Assembly: GCF_014652855.1 (NCBI RefSeq)
Contig: NZ_BMZP01000012.1
Span: forward strand, 62,001 to 126,000
DNA: 64,000 nt
From: Novosphingobium pokkalii
Lineage (GTDB): Bacteria > Pseudomonadota > Alphaproteobacteria > Sphingomonadales > Sphingomonadaceae
Direction of reading: 5' to 3'
The notes below the pieces were generated by a model. That model did not search any database. It was not told the origin of the DNA and worked only from the letters and a program-made list of their open reading frames with translations. Positions 44,050 to 53,533 of the stretch are shown here, one piece after another. The position numbers and the translations under genes are program-made. Positions within the stretch are counted from its first letter, which is position 1, and each line of letters begins with the position of its first letter.

Positions 44050-46758
44050 TCACATCGGCTCGACCCGTAGGGCCGAAACGATCGCTTTCCCGACCAGCGG
44101 ACGGAACCACAGGTCGAGGCCCCCTGCCTTCACGTCGACCGGGAAGCTGCGCTCCAGCGCCGAAGTGCGGCCTGCCCCGGCGGCAGCCAGATCGAGCTTG
44201 CGCAGCATCGGCTTGCCATTGGCCAAGACGTCGAAACGCCGCTCCCCCGGCCGCGCCGAAGGCTCGATGAACGTGAGCGACACGCGATAGCGGCCGGGGC
44301 CAACCGGCATCCGGTAGTGGAACGCGCCCTCGCGATACGTCGCGGCGATGGCACTGTCGGGCGTGCCGGCGATCACCACGGGCTTTTGCGGCTTGCCGTA
44401 GTCCGCCGGTTCCACCACCGTGCCGGCCTCGCCGCCATCAAAGAAAGCGTCCGAGCCATGCCGCCCGTTGGCGCTCGGGCCGGCGACCAGCGTGCCGCTG
44501 TCGATCCGATAGGCCCGCGCGGCATCGGCACCAAGCTGCCAGGTCAGGCTGTCTGCCACGCTGCTGGCACCAAACTGTCCCACCGCGCGCACCACATTGG
44601 CGCCTTCGCGCAAGGCGATGCCCGGCCAGGTGCAGACGTGCTCGGGACAATCGGCGCGCGTGCCGATCCTCACGTCGTTGACGAACAGGGTGGTCTCCGG
44701 CGCGTTGGAATAGACCCGCACATCAGTGCTGGCATAGGCGCGGTCACGGTAATGGCGGCCGGTGACGTAGACCGTCGGCTGCTTGCTCCAGTTCGCCTTG
44801 TAGAAGTAGAACACGTCCTTGCGGGTCTGGTGGTCGTAGTCGATCATCCCCTTGGTGTTGATGTCCACCGCATCGCCTTCCTGGCGCACGGTCGAGGCGA
44901 AGTCGAACCCGGCCCAGATCCAGGTGGCCCAGAGATAGGGCTTGCGCGACAGCACCGCCCAGTTCTGTTCGTGGACGTAATCGAGGATTTCCTCGGGCTG
45001 GTTGCGCCCACGCGAATCGACCGGGCCGCCCAGGACATTGTCGGTATGGATCGAGATCGCGCCGCCCGCGCCATATTCGGTCACGGCCAAAGGCTGGGCC
45101 GGGCGCTTCTGGCGCAGCGCATCGAGGTTTTCCGAAACTTCCGGCGCCTTGCCATAGTACCAGCCGAAATAGCGATTGGCCCCAGCCACGTCGACGGCAG
45201 TGGCGGTGATCGGCACGTCGACACCGGCGCCGAACAGGCGGCCTTCGCAGCACGTTGCCAGCGCGGTCGGCCGGCTCGGATCGAGCCGCTTGGCCAATGT
45301 GCCCAGTTCGGCCAGCAGCGGCGCGGGATCGGGCGGCGTACCGCTGCCGCCGGTCAGGAACATCGGCAGGGAGTTGCCGAAATCCACTTCGTTGGCGATG
45401 CTCCACACCGCCACCGAGGCATGGTTGCGGTTCTGCGCGATGAGTTCGGCCAGTTGTTGCCGCGCGTTGGCGCGCAGCCCATCTGAAGCGGTCTTGGCGC
45501 CGCCCAGCGTCCATTGCGAAACCAGCGGTATCTCGTCCCACACGATCAGGCCCAGGCGATCGGCCAGGTCATGGATCGTCGCGCCATGCTGATAATGGGT
45601 CAGGCGGATGCTGTTTGCCCCCATCTCGCGCAGGGTGCGCACGTCTGCCTCGACATCGGCGGGCTGGATCGCCCAACCGTGCGCCTCGTTGTCCTGATGA
45701 TAGCCGACCCCGCGCAAGGGATAGGGACGGCCGTTGAGAAAGAAGCCCTTCTCCGGGTCGATGGTGAACTGGCGGATGCCATAGCGCTGGTCCAGCCGGT
45801 CAGCGACCGAGCCGCCACGGGTGACGATCTCGGCGCGCAGCGTGTAGAGGTAGGGATCGTCGACACCCTGCCACAGGTGCGCGGCCGGCAACGCCAGCGT
45901 GGCCTCTGCCATGCTCGCGCTACCACCTGCCAGGCGCAACGGGCGCTCTACCGAAGCGGCGACTGCCCCGCTGGCGTCGAGCAGCGCAAGGCGGACCAGC
46001 GCGGTCTTCCCCGCCCTGCCGGCATTGACGACGCGGGCAGACAGGTCGATCTGTGCGCGGCCACCTTCGATCGAGCGGGTGGTGGCATAGACGGCCGGCC
46101 CGCCGGAATCGAGCATGTCGAAATGCAGCGCATCGGTGGTGACCAGGCGCACCGGGCGATAGAGCCCGCCGGGAACGAAGAAGTCGCCGGCCAGCGGCAG
46201 AACATCGGCCGTAGGGCTGCCCGGGGCAGGCTTGCTGTTGTCGGTCTGCACCACAAGGACGTTGGCCTTGCCCGGAATCAGGGCATCGGTCGCGTCGAGG
46301 CGAAAGCGGGAATAGCCGCCATGGTGTTCCCCCAGCCGCTGCCCGTTGAGCCAGACCGTGGCAATCCGGCTGGCCGCGTCGAACTCCAGCCAGACCCGCT
46401 TGCCCGGCGCCGCGGTGGGCGCGGTGAAATGGAGGCGATACCAGCCCTGCCCCTGGACCTTGTTGACGTCTTCCGCCCGGTTGATCCGGCCTGGCGTGCC
46501 CGGCCCGTAATAGCCCACCCGGTTCCAGCTATGGGGCACCGAGACCACTTGCCAATCGGCGTCCGCATAATCGGGTGCCTGGGCCGACGCATCCAGCGTG
46601 CCGAGTTGAAAGCGCCAGCCATCCTTGAGTTCGACGGTCTGGCGAACGGCCGGCGCCGCGTCAGCCTGGGCCGCCGGCGCCGGATCGGCCAGCGCCGGAT
46701 GGCCAAGGCCGGCGGTGACCAGGGCGGCCATGGCCGTGGCTTGGAGAAGCGTCTTCAT
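44050..46758 (-). CDS. Secreted GH2 beta-galactosidase-type glycoside hydrolase
   Basis: 902 residues. A signal peptide (LLQATAMAALVTAGLGHPALA) precedes the GH2 N-terminal jelly roll (DWQVVSVPHSWN, GWYRLHF), the Ig-like domain and the catalytic barrel. The acid/base glutamate is in WSIANEVDF and the nucleophile in AVTEYGAGG. A C-terminal domain ending in RRFDVLANGKPMLRKLDLA resembles malectin and may bind carbohydrate. Export to the periplasm or surface is expected. Substrate is a beta-galactoside or related beta-glycoside. It is 95 bases downstream of a TonB receptor gene on the same strand, so import and hydrolysis are linked. I chose the ATG at 46756-46758 because it starts the signal peptide. 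Confidence 0.9.
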   Translation of the reverse strand: MKTLLQATAMAALVTAGLGHPALADPAPAAQADAAPAVRQTVELKDGWRFQLGTLDASAQAPDYADADWQVVSVPHSWNRVGYYGPGTPGRINRAEDVNKVQGQGWYRLHFTAPTAAPGKRVWLEFDAASRIATVWLNGQRLGEHHGGYSRFRLDATDALIPGKANVLVVQTDNSKPAPGSPTADVLPLAGDFFVPGGLYRPVRLVTTDALHFDMLDSGGPAVYATTRSIEGGRAQIDLSARVVNAGRAGKTALVRLALLDASGAVAASVERPLRLAGGSASMAEATLALPAAHLWQGVDDPYLYTLRAEIVTRGGSVADRLDQRYGIRQFTIDPEKGFFLNGRPYPLRGVGYHQDNEAHGWAIQPADVEADVRTLREMGANSIRLTHYQHGATIHDLADRLGLIVWDEIPLVSQWTLGGAKTASDGLRANARQQLAELIAQNRNHASVAVWSIANEVDFGNSLPMFLTGGSGTPPDPAPLLAELGTLAKRLDPSRPTALATCCEGRLFGAGVDVPITATAVDVAGANRYFGWYYGKAPEVSENLDALRQKRPAQPLAVTEYGAGGAISIHTDNVLGGPVDSRGRNQPEEILDYVHEQNWAVLSRKPYLWATWIWAGFDFASTVRQEGDAVDINTKGMIDYDHQTRKDVFYFYKANWSKQPTVYVTGRHYRDRAYASTDVRVYSNAPETTLFVNDVRIGTRADCPEHVCTWPGIALREGANVVRAVGQFGASSVADSLTWQLGADAARAYRIDSGTLVAGPSANGRHGSDAFFDGGEAGTVVEPADYGKPQKPVVIAGTPDSAIAATYREGAFHYRMPVGPGRYRVSLTFIEPSARPGERRFDVLANGKPMLRKLDLAAAGAGRTSALERSFPVDVKAGGLDLWFRPLVGKAIVSALRVEPM

Positions 46759-46853
46759 CGGAAACCAGTCCTTCCCTGCGGAGCTGCCGCAACGATGTTC
46801 GCAGGAGCCGCCGGGGCGGTCTCCTGCGAGCATGTCATGTCCTTGATCCAGGC

Positions 46854-49223
46854 TTAAAAGTCGAAGCGCAAGTTGAGGCCGATCGTGCGCACCGAGTCCA
46901 GACCGAATTGCTGGGTATAGCTCAGCTTCGGGCTGGCCTGCCCGCGCGCGTTGCGGGCATTGGCATCCCCCGAGTCCACGCCGATCGCGGTGGGCGAAAT
47001 CTCGTTGGTGCAGTTCTTGCAGAACAGCGAGACGCGCAGGTTGTTGCCGACACGGGCGCCGACATTGGCGCCGAACACATCGATCGGTGCCACGAACGTA
47101 CCCGGCGCCTGGTTGATGGCATAGAACACCGAGGAGCGGTGATACCAGTTGCCCTCGATGAACGGCGTCACGCTGCCCCGCGTCGGCGCTTCATAGCGCG
47201 CCTGCACCGTGGAGGTGAAGCTGGGCGCAACCGGCAGGCGCAGGCCGGAGGCATCGAACAGGCTCACGGTGGCCGAACAGCCCATCGTGGTCTGCGTGGG
47301 ATAGCATTGCGCGCCGGCAAAGCTGTCGAACTTGGACGAGAGCAGCGAGGCCGAACCGCTCAGCGTCAGGCCGGTGAACGGCAGGACCGTGACATTGGCC
47401 TCGATACCCTTGGAGGTGACCTGCGCCGCGTTCTGGACAACGAAGGTGGCCAGCGTCGGATCGAACGACTGCACCTGGAAATTGTTGAACTTGGTGTGGA
47501 AGGCGGAAATATTGAGCACGAGGTGACGGTTCAGCAGGCTGGACTTCACGCCTGCCTCGGCGGTGTTGGAGGTTTCCTGGCGCACCACGACATTGGCAGT
47601 TGCGGTGGGGAAACTGTCGTTGAAGCCCGGCCCCTTGTAGCCCCGGCCATAGAAGCCATAGAACATCACCGTCGGCGTGGCCTGGAACTGGGCACCCAGC
47701 TTCCAACTGAAATCGGTGTTGTCATAGCTGGACGTGAAGTGCCCGCGTGGGCCGCTCAGCGTCTGGTAATAGTTGAGGCGGTTCTGGTAGAGATCGAGAT
47801 CGATCTTGTCGTGCGTCACGCGGCCGCCGGCGATCAGCTTGAAGGCGTCGGTCACGGCGTAGGTCAACTGGCCGAACGCGGCATAGCTCTTGGTATCGAG
47901 CACGTAATCGCGATCACTGCCGACCTGCGCCACGTTGCTGCGCGTGCAGGTGGACGGCAGCGAAGCGATCGGGCCGACGCAGAAGCGGTTGATGAGATTG
48001 GCAGCGGAGCTGTAGGAATTGCCACCAAGCTGGCGATGCTGGTCGAGCGAAGACTGCATGTAGAACAGGCCGACCTGGCCGCTGAGCCGGTTCTGCGCGG
48101 GCAAGGCGATCCGCAATTCGTTGGAATATTGGTCATAGCGCGCCTGCGTCGCATTGATATTCAGGCCATTGGCCGAGAGATAGTCGCCATCGACCGCCTG
48201 GTTCTGGGTGTAGAAGCGCCAGGCAAACAGGTTGCTGATCTCGATCCCTGAGTTGAGGGTATAGGCCAGCCGCGCCTGCGCCCCGCCGGTCTTGATGTCG
48301 CGGAACTGGTCTGCGTCGCCACCGTACTCGAAATTCCTGGCGCCGGCGGTGATGCCATCGGCTGCGAGCGGCGCGAGATTGGTGCTGTCGGGCGCCACCT
48401 GGCGATAGGTGTTGTCGAAAATGCCGGCAATGCCGTGGTTCTCGTTGTAGTCGGCGATCACATAGAGATTGAGCGCGCCCAAATCGGCCAGGTACTTGCC
48501 CTTCAGCGAGTAGCTGCGCGCGTTGAGATCGTGGCGCGTGCCGGCGTTGGGCTTGCCAACGTAGGTCGTCGCCGGTTCCTGGTAGGAATAGAGACCGCTC
48601 AGGCGCAGCGCCGAATTGGCCGTCACCGGGATATTGAGGGTTTCGCGGGCAATGACACCCTTGGCCGAACCCGAGGCGCCAGGCGTTTCCCGACTGTCCA
48701 GCTCGATGTTCGTGGAACTGGCATAGACGCCGAGCTTGGGACGCGCGGTGACGATGTTGAGCAACCCGGCCGAGGCGTTCTTGCCGAACAGCAGGCCTTG
48801 CGGCCCGTTCAGCACTTCCACGCGCTCAAGGTCGTTGAGCAGCGGACTGTTGAGCAGCGGACGGCCGAGATTGACCTCATCGATGGCAATGGCAACGCTG
48901 CTGTCGATCGTGCCGGCAAACGCCAGGGTGCCGATGCCACGCACCGCAAACGAATTGTCGGTACCCACCTGCAACGAAGGCGCCGCGCGGGCGATCTGGG
49001 TGAGATCGTTGAGGTTTTGCGACGTGATCTGATCCGCGCTCAGCGCGGTCACGCTGACCGGTACGCGCTGGATGCTTTCGCTGCGCCGCTGGGCGGTAAC
49101 GATGATTTCTCCGGGCGCGGCAGCCTCAGCCGCCCCGGAGCCGTTCGTCGTCTGCGCGAAGGCGGGGGCAGAACCTGCCAGGATGGTTGCTGACAGCAGC
49201 GTGATGGCAACGGATGCGCGCAT
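46854..49223 (-). CDS. TonB-dependent receptor paired with the GH2 enzyme
   Basis: 789 residues. Signal peptide (MRASVAITLLSATILAGSAP then AFA), TonB box EIIVTAQRRSESIQRVPVSV, plug (DLTQIARAAPSLQVGTDNSF, DLERVEVLNGPQGLLFGKNA) and a barrel ending NLRFDF. The GPQGLLFGKNASAG form marks the family that includes many uptake receptors for plant-derived glycosides and aromatics. Transport of the beta-glycoside split by the GH2 enzyme is inferred from the shared operon. GAAGAGGA lies just upstream of the ATG at 49221-49223; the longer open frame to 49361 would start in AT-rich leader DNA and would not improve the signal peptide. Confidence 0.9.
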   Translation of the reverse strand: MRASVAITLLSATILAGSAPAFAQTTNGSGAAEAAAPGEIIVTAQRRSESIQRVPVSVTALSADQITSQNLNDLTQIARAAPSLQVGTDNSFAVRGIGTLAFAGTIDSSVAIAIDEVNLGRPLLNSPLLNDLERVEVLNGPQGLLFGKNASAGLLNIVTARPKLGVYASSTNIELDSRETPGASGSAKGVIARETLNIPVTANSALRLSGLYSYQEPATTYVGKPNAGTRHDLNARSYSLKGKYLADLGALNLYVIADYNENHGIAGIFDNTYRQVAPDSTNLAPLAADGITAGARNFEYGGDADQFRDIKTGGAQARLAYTLNSGIEISNLFAWRFYTQNQAVDGDYLSANGLNINATQARYDQYSNELRIALPAQNRLSGQVGLFYMQSSLDQHRQLGGNSYSSAANLINRFCVGPIASLPSTCTRSNVAQVGSDRDYVLDTKSYAAFGQLTYAVTDAFKLIAGGRVTHDKIDLDLYQNRLNYYQTLSGPRGHFTSSYDNTDFSWKLGAQFQATPTVMFYGFYGRGYKGPGFNDSFPTATANVVVRQETSNTAEAGVKSSLLNRHLVLNISAFHTKFNNFQVQSFDPTLATFVVQNAAQVTSKGIEANVTVLPFTGLTLSGSASLLSSKFDSFAGAQCYPTQTTMGCSATVSLFDASGLRLPVAPSFTSTVQARYEAPTRGSVTPFIEGNWYHRSSVFYAINQAPGTFVAPIDVFGANVGARVGNNLRVSLFCKNCTNEISPTAIGVDSGDANARNARGQASPKLSYTQQFGLDSVRTIGLNLRFDF

Positions 49224-49748
49224 GTTGATCCTCTTCCCTGCAATGGTGCCAATTTTGGCCTTACCATTTTCCGATGGCCGATAGACCAATCTTTGTAAAC
49301 TAAATAGATCGAATACGTTTTCATTCACAAACCTGATGGATCGCAATCCCTGGCTTGCCATCCACAGGCCCGATCGCTTGCCGCCAGCTCGGCCAGCAAG
49401 CCCTGCGCTCGGCCACGAGCGTCAATCTGATAATATACATTTCAATGATTTGTTACAATTCACGATCGATGGATCGCCTTTCCTCCACATGCTTCGATAG
49501 AAATTTGATTTCCTTCGCGCGCGAAGCACCCTATCAATTGGCCCGACCAATAAGCCAGCAGTGCCCGGCATGGCCAATCGGCACCATAATTTTGGTAAGA
49601 CATATCTGCGGGATCAGCCAATGGCGCATCAATGCGGTGGCAGCATGCAATGCCCGCAAGATGGGCAACAATAGCGGAGTGCTTGGGCGGAGCCATGCAG
49701 CAGCTTGGCCGGATCAACCTGCGCGATGGGGAGATATCTGTGTGATGG
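49224..49748. other. AT-rich intergenic stretch between the receptor and the GH1 remnant
   Basis: No gene is supported here. The part next to the receptor (49240-49330) is AT-rich (TTTGTAAACTAAATAGATCG) and probably holds its promoter on the minus strand. A second AT-rich patch is at 49425-49520. The last 60 bases include a short frame ending in TGA at 49743-49745 that may be a decayed upstream part of the GH1 gene, but I cannot align it. Confidence 0.5.
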
Positions 49749-50026
49749 GTGAGCGAGCACGGCATCGGCACTTCGATCGACAGCCAGCGCGCCGCCCTGA
49801 TCCCTGCGGCGCTGCGCCTCTGCGACAGGCCATGGCCAGCGGCGTGCCCCTGCTGGGCTATATCCACTGGTCGCTGCTGGACAACTTCGAATGGATATTT
49901 GGCTACAAGCCGCAATTCGGCTTGGTCAGCGTCGATCGGCAGACGTTCAAGCGCAGCCTCAAACCCAGCGCCTTGGTGCTGTCACGGATCGCCCGAGCCA
50001 ACGGTGTTCCCGCCGACCTTGGCTGA
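49749..50026 (+). pseudogene. Decayed GH1 beta-glucosidase, C-terminal remnant with frameshift
   Basis: The last part of a family GH1 beta-glucosidase is recognisable: SEHGIGTSIDSQRAALIPAA in one frame (49749 on), which stands for the ITENG nucleophile motif region, then in another frame GVPLLGYIHWSLLDNFEW and GYKPQFGLVSVDRQTFKRSL, the classic aglycone-side WSLLDNFEW and FGL(V/I)xVD signature. A shift of reading frame is needed near 49815-49830, and a TGA precedes the fragment at 49743. The nucleophile glutamate-asparagine is changed to Glu-His. The N-terminal three quarters are missing. A sister enzyme to the GH2 gene was probably here once. Confidence 0.75.
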
Positions 50027-50033
50027 AAGATGC

Positions 50034-50056
50034 GCCCCGCCAGGCCGTGGCGGGGC
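50034..50056. terminator. Bidirectional hairpin downstream of the GH1 remnant and TetR gene
   Basis: GCCCCGCCA (50034-50042), loop GGCCG, TGGCGGGGC (50048-50056): a perfect 9-base stem between the GH1 remnant, read forward, and the TetR gene, read backward and ending at 50090. Confidence 0.7.
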
Positions 50057-50089
50057 ATGGTATCGTGCCGATTTTCCGAAACGCCTTGA

Positions 50090-50686
50090 TCACCCGGCGG
50101 CATAGGCCCGCAGGAAGCAGTCGACCGCTTCGGCAATGCCGGTATCGGCCGGGAATTCCATCGGTGCACCGAACAGCATGGGTTCCATCACCCCGGCTTC
50201 CAGCAAGCCCTTGAGGTGCCCGGCGGCGAAGTGCGGATCGCATGGGCGCAGCGCGCCACGTTCCACCAGGGCGCGCATGTAGGTTTCCACCGCCCCCCAG
50301 CCCCGGCGCGGACCCAGTTCATACAGTTCAGTGCCCAGCCCGCTGGCGGTGCCTTCGGCGATTGCGGTGCGCGTGATCGCCAGGGCATCGGCGGACGTGA
50401 GCAGCGCAAGGTAGGCATGGCCGAAGCGCACCAGCACCGCGCGCAGATCTGTATCCTCGGGATCGAGCAGATTGAGCAGGCCCTGCGCCTGTTCTTCCAT
50501 CGCCGCGATCATGGCGGCGGCAAACAGCGCCTCCTTGGATTTGAAGTAGCTGTAGAGCGTGGCTTTCGAACCACCCACCCGCGCCGAGATCATCGCCATC
50601 GAGGCGCGCTCGTACCCCACCTCGCGGAACAGATCCTTGGCGATCTCCAGGATGGCCTCTCGCCGCGTGTCGGATTTTACCCGCAT
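50090..50686 (-). CDS. TetR-family repressor of the adjacent efflux operon
   Basis: 198 residues. N-terminal TetR helix-turn-helix: RREAILEIAKDLFREVGYER, then SARVGGSKATLYSYFKSKEAL. The C-terminal region is an AcrR/TetR_C-like ligand domain with a GTELYELGPRRGWG segment. The ATG at 50684-50686 follows AAGGAG. It is divergent from the NodT-EmrA-EmrB operon, and a perfect dyad lies between at 50749-50765, so it should block that operon until a toxic compound binds. Confidence 0.92.
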   Translation of the reverse strand: MRVKSDTRREAILEIAKDLFREVGYERASMAMISARVGGSKATLYSYFKSKEALFAAAMIAAMEEQAQGLLNLLDPEDTDLRAVLVRFGHAYLALLTSADALAITRTAIAEGTASGLGTELYELGPRRGWGAVETYMRALVERGALRPCDPHFAAGHLKGLLEAGVMEPMLFGAPMEFPADTGIAEAVDCFLRAYAAG

Positions 50687-50748
50687 CTTTTTCTCCTTAT
50701 CTGAACCCAACTGTACACTTTTCCGTTGACGGCGCAAGACTCGAAGAA

Positions 50749-50765
50749 TACTGAACCGTTCAGTA
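50749..50765. promoter_or_regulatory. TetR operator palindrome TACTGAA-CCG-TTCAGTA
   Basis: A perfect 7-3-7 dyad in the 103-base gap between tetR and nodT, 25 bases before the nodT start. TGTACACTTTTCC at about 50712 could be part of a second, degenerate site. Size and position are typical for a TetR dimer. Confidence 0.7.
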
Positions 50766-50789
50766 CGGTTATTCCGCCGGAGTCGTCCC

Positions 50790-52313
50790 ATGCTTTTCAC
50801 CGCCCGAACGCAGGAATTCCGCCGCGCCTCCGCGCTGGCCCTGCTGCATGCACCTGCCCCGTCCGATCCACCGCAGCGCCTGCCGCTGCGCCCCACGCTG
50901 GCCCTGGCCGTGGCCGGCCTTGCCCTGCTGACCGGCGGCTGCGCGGTGCCCCCGCCCCGCGCGCAACTGGCCACCATGGCCACGCCCGAAACGCTCGGCA
51001 CGCGCCAGAGCCTTGCCCCGGCAGCCGGAACCCCGGCCGCGAACTGGCCGTCGGACGGCTGGTGGCAGGCCTATGGCGACAGCCAACTCGACGCGCTGAT
51101 CGCCGAAGGGCTGGCCGGCGCCACCGACTTGCGCGTGGCGCAGGCCCGCTTTGCCAAGGCCCAGGCCGTGGCGGGCGAAAGCCGCAGCGCGCTGCTGCCC
51201 ACCCTGACCGCCGGGGCGCAGGGTGGCTTCACCCAGCAGAGCAACAACTATCTGTTTCCCCATGGATTGAGTCCGCGCGGCTGGCCCGATTACGGCCAGG
51301 CCTCGCTGAGCCTGTCCTGGGACCTGGATTTCTGGGGCAAGAACCGCGCCGCGCTGGCCGCCGCCAAGTCTGACGCGGCAGCGAGCGGGGCGGAAGCGGC
51401 CGCCGCGCGGCTGACCGTATCGGCCGGCATTGCCGCCGCCTATGCCGATCTGGCCAGCCTCTATGCCCAGCGCGATGCCGCAGTCGATGCCGTGACGGTA
51501 CGCGAGAAGACGCGCGACCTGATGGCCGATCGCCAGCGCCAGGGCCTGGAAAACATGGGCGCGGTGGAACGCGCCGCCTCGTCGCTCGAAACCGCGCAAG
51601 GCGATCTGGCCAACCTGGACGAAAGCATCGCGCTGGAGCGCAACCAGATTGCCGCGCTGATGGGCGCCGGCCCCGATCGCGGCTTGTCGATCGCCCGGCC
51701 ACAGATCGACCTGGCCAAGTCCACCGCCGGCCTTCCCGCCAACCTGCCAGCCGAACTGATCGGCCGCCGGCCTGACGTGATCGCCGCCAAGCTGCGCGTG
51801 CAATCCAGCGACAGCCGCATCCGTCAGGCGCACGCGGCGTTTTACCCCAGCGTCAATCTCGCCGGGCTGATCGGCATGCAGGCGCTGGATATCGGCAAGG
51901 TGTTCCAGGCCGGATCGGATTATGGCTCGGTCGGCCCGGCGCTCAGCCTGCCAATCCTCGATGGCGGGCGCCTACGCGCGCAATATCGCGGAACCGAGGC
52001 CGACCACGACGTCGCCGTGGCGCAATACGATGCCACGCTGGTCCAGGCCCTGCACGACGTGGCCGATGCGGCCACCAGCCAGCAGGCGCTGGGCCAGCGC
52101 CTGGCCCGCGCCCAGGCGGCCGAAGTTTCCGCCCAGGCGGCCTGGACCGTTTCCAACAACCGCTATCGCGGCGGCCTGGCCACTTATCTCGACGTGCTCA
52201 ATGCCGAAGATTCCTTGATCGCGGCGCGCAAGACCGTCGCTTCCCTCAAAACCCGCGCTTTTGCCCTCGACGTCGCCATGGTGCGCGCGCTCGGCGGCGG
52301 CTTCCGTTCGTGA
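50790..52313 (+). CDS. Outer-membrane efflux lipoprotein, NodT/OprM (TolC-like) type
   Basis: 507 residues. The lipobox LALLTGGC places the modified cysteine at residue 51; the basic region before the signal helix is unusually long (about 30 residues), but no closer start codon exists. Two OEP repeats follow: WQAYGDSQLDALIAEGLAGA to ALLPTLTAG, and later RPDVIAAKLRVQSSDSRIRQ with VNLAGLIG, the hallmark of the NodT group. It forms the outer-membrane channel for EmrA-EmrB. GGAG lies about 8 bases upstream of the ATG. It is followed 13 bases later by the EmrA gene. Expression should be controlled by the divergent TetR repressor. Confidence 0.9.
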   Translation: MLFTARTQEFRRASALALLHAPAPSDPPQRLPLRPTLALAVAGLALLTGGCAVPPPRAQLATMATPETLGTRQSLAPAAGTPAANWPSDGWWQAYGDSQLDALIAEGLAGATDLRVAQARFAKAQAVAGESRSALLPTLTAGAQGGFTQQSNNYLFPHGLSPRGWPDYGQASLSLSWDLDFWGKNRAALAAAKSDAAASGAEAAAARLTVSAGIAAAYADLASLYAQRDAAVDAVTVREKTRDLMADRQRQGLENMGAVERAASSLETAQGDLANLDESIALERNQIAALMGAGPDRGLSIARPQIDLAKSTAGLPANLPAELIGRRPDVIAAKLRVQSSDSRIRQAHAAFYPSVNLAGLIGMQALDIGKVFQAGSDYGSVGPALSLPILDGGRLRAQYRGTEADHDVAVAQYDATLVQALHDVADAATSQQALGQRLARAQAAEVSAQAAWTVSNNRYRGGLATYLDVLNAEDSLIAARKTVASLKTRAFALDVAMVRALGGGFRS

Positions 52314-52326
52314 AAGGATCCCTGCG

Positions 52327-53499
52327 ATGACCGTGATGACCAAGGTTGCCGACGCGCAAACCTATCTGGACGAAACGCCCGATCGGGCACCGTCCGCCGC
52401 CAAAACCCCGTCCAATCCTCGCCGCGCCCGCCTCTTTGCTGGCCTGGCCGGTGCGGTGGCGATCGCCTCCGTTGGCGCCTGGGGCTACGAACATTTCGTG
52501 GCGGACCGCCACGTGGTGACCGACAATGCCTATGTCGGTGCGAACCTCGCGCAAGTGACGCCGCAGATCGGCGCCCCCGTGGCACAAGTCCTGGTGGACG
52601 ACACCCAGACGGTGAAGCGCGGCGACGTGCTGGTGCGGCTTGACGATACCGATGCACGCATTGCCGTGGCCCAGGCCGAAGCGCAACTGGCGCAGACCGA
52701 GCGCAAGGTGCGCGGCCTGATGGCCACCGGCAGCGGGCTGACCGCGATGATCGCCAGCCGCGCGGCGGACCAGGCCCGCGCCGATGCGCAGCTCGCCTCG
52801 GCCCAGGCCGATCTGGACAAGGCACGGATCGATCTGGATCGGCGCCAGGCGCTCGTCGCTTCCGGCTCGGTCTCGGGCGAGGAACTGACCAGCGCGCGCA
52901 GCGCCTATGCCAGCGCGCTGGCCAACGTGAAATCGGCCCAGGCCGCCCGTGCGCAGGCCGCTGCCAACCGGATGAGCGCCACGGGCGATCGCGATGCCAA
53001 CAGTGCGCTGATCGTCGATACCACGGTCGACACCAATCCCGAAGTGCTGGCCGCCCGCGCCACGCTGGACCAGGCTCGCGTCAACCTGGAACGCACGGTG
53101 ATCCGCGCCCCGGTCGATGGCGTGGTGTCCAAGCGGCAGGTGCAGGTGGGGCAGCGCGTCCAAGCCGGGCAGACGCTGATGACCATCGCTCCGCTCCAGG
53201 CCGCCTATGTCGATGCCAATTTCAAGGAAGTGCAGCTTGCCCACGTGCGCCCCGGCCAGCCGGTGACGCTGACATCGGATCTCTATGGCGATGACGTGAC
53301 CTTCACCGGCCATGTCGTGGGCTTTGCCGGGGGCACTGGCTCGGCCTTTGCCGTGGTGCCGGCGCAGAATGCCACGGGCAACTGGATCAAGGTGGTGCAG
53401 CGCCTGCCGGTGCGCATCGCGCTCGATCCCGCGCAACTGGCCCGCCACCCGCTGCAAGTGGGCCTGTCGATGACCGCCGATATCGCCGTGAAGAACTAA
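52327..53499 (+). CDS. emrA: HlyD/EmrA-family periplasmic adaptor protein
   Basis: 390 residues. One N-terminal membrane anchor at about 35-57 (LFAGLAGAVAIASVGAWGYE), then the biotinyl-lipoyl half motif (VTPQIGAPVAQVLVDDTQTV, GDVLVRLDDTDARIAVAQAE), a long coiled coil (residues about 100-240, rich in Ala, Gln and Arg), the second lipoyl half (VIRAPVDGVVSKRQVQVGQ) and a beta-barrel domain. It links the inner-membrane pump EmrB to the NodT channel. AAGGA precedes the ATG by 9 bases. The EmrB gene begins 34 bases after its stop. Confidence 0.92.
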   Translation: MTVMTKVADAQTYLDETPDRAPSAAKTPSNPRRARLFAGLAGAVAIASVGAWGYEHFVADRHVVTDNAYVGANLAQVTPQIGAPVAQVLVDDTQTVKRGDVLVRLDDTDARIAVAQAEAQLAQTERKVRGLMATGSGLTAMIASRAADQARADAQLASAQADLDKARIDLDRRQALVASGSVSGEELTSARSAYASALANVKSAQAARAQAAANRMSATGDRDANSALIVDTTVDTNPEVLAARATLDQARVNLERTVIRAPVDGVVSKRQVQVGQRVQAGQTLMTIAPLQAAYVDANFKEVQLAHVRPGQPVTLTSDLYGDDVTFTGHVVGFAGGTGSAFAVVPAQNATGNWIKVVQRLPVRIALDPAQLARHPLQVGLSMTADIAVKN

Positions 53500-53533
53500 G
53501 CGTTCGGCGCTCCTTTCTGGGAAGGCTTTGGCC

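Noticed and set aside
49355..49748. N-terminal part of the GH1 gene upstream of the recognised fragment
   Set aside because: None of the three forward frames here resembles the GH1 barrel; only the region from 49749 can be matched.
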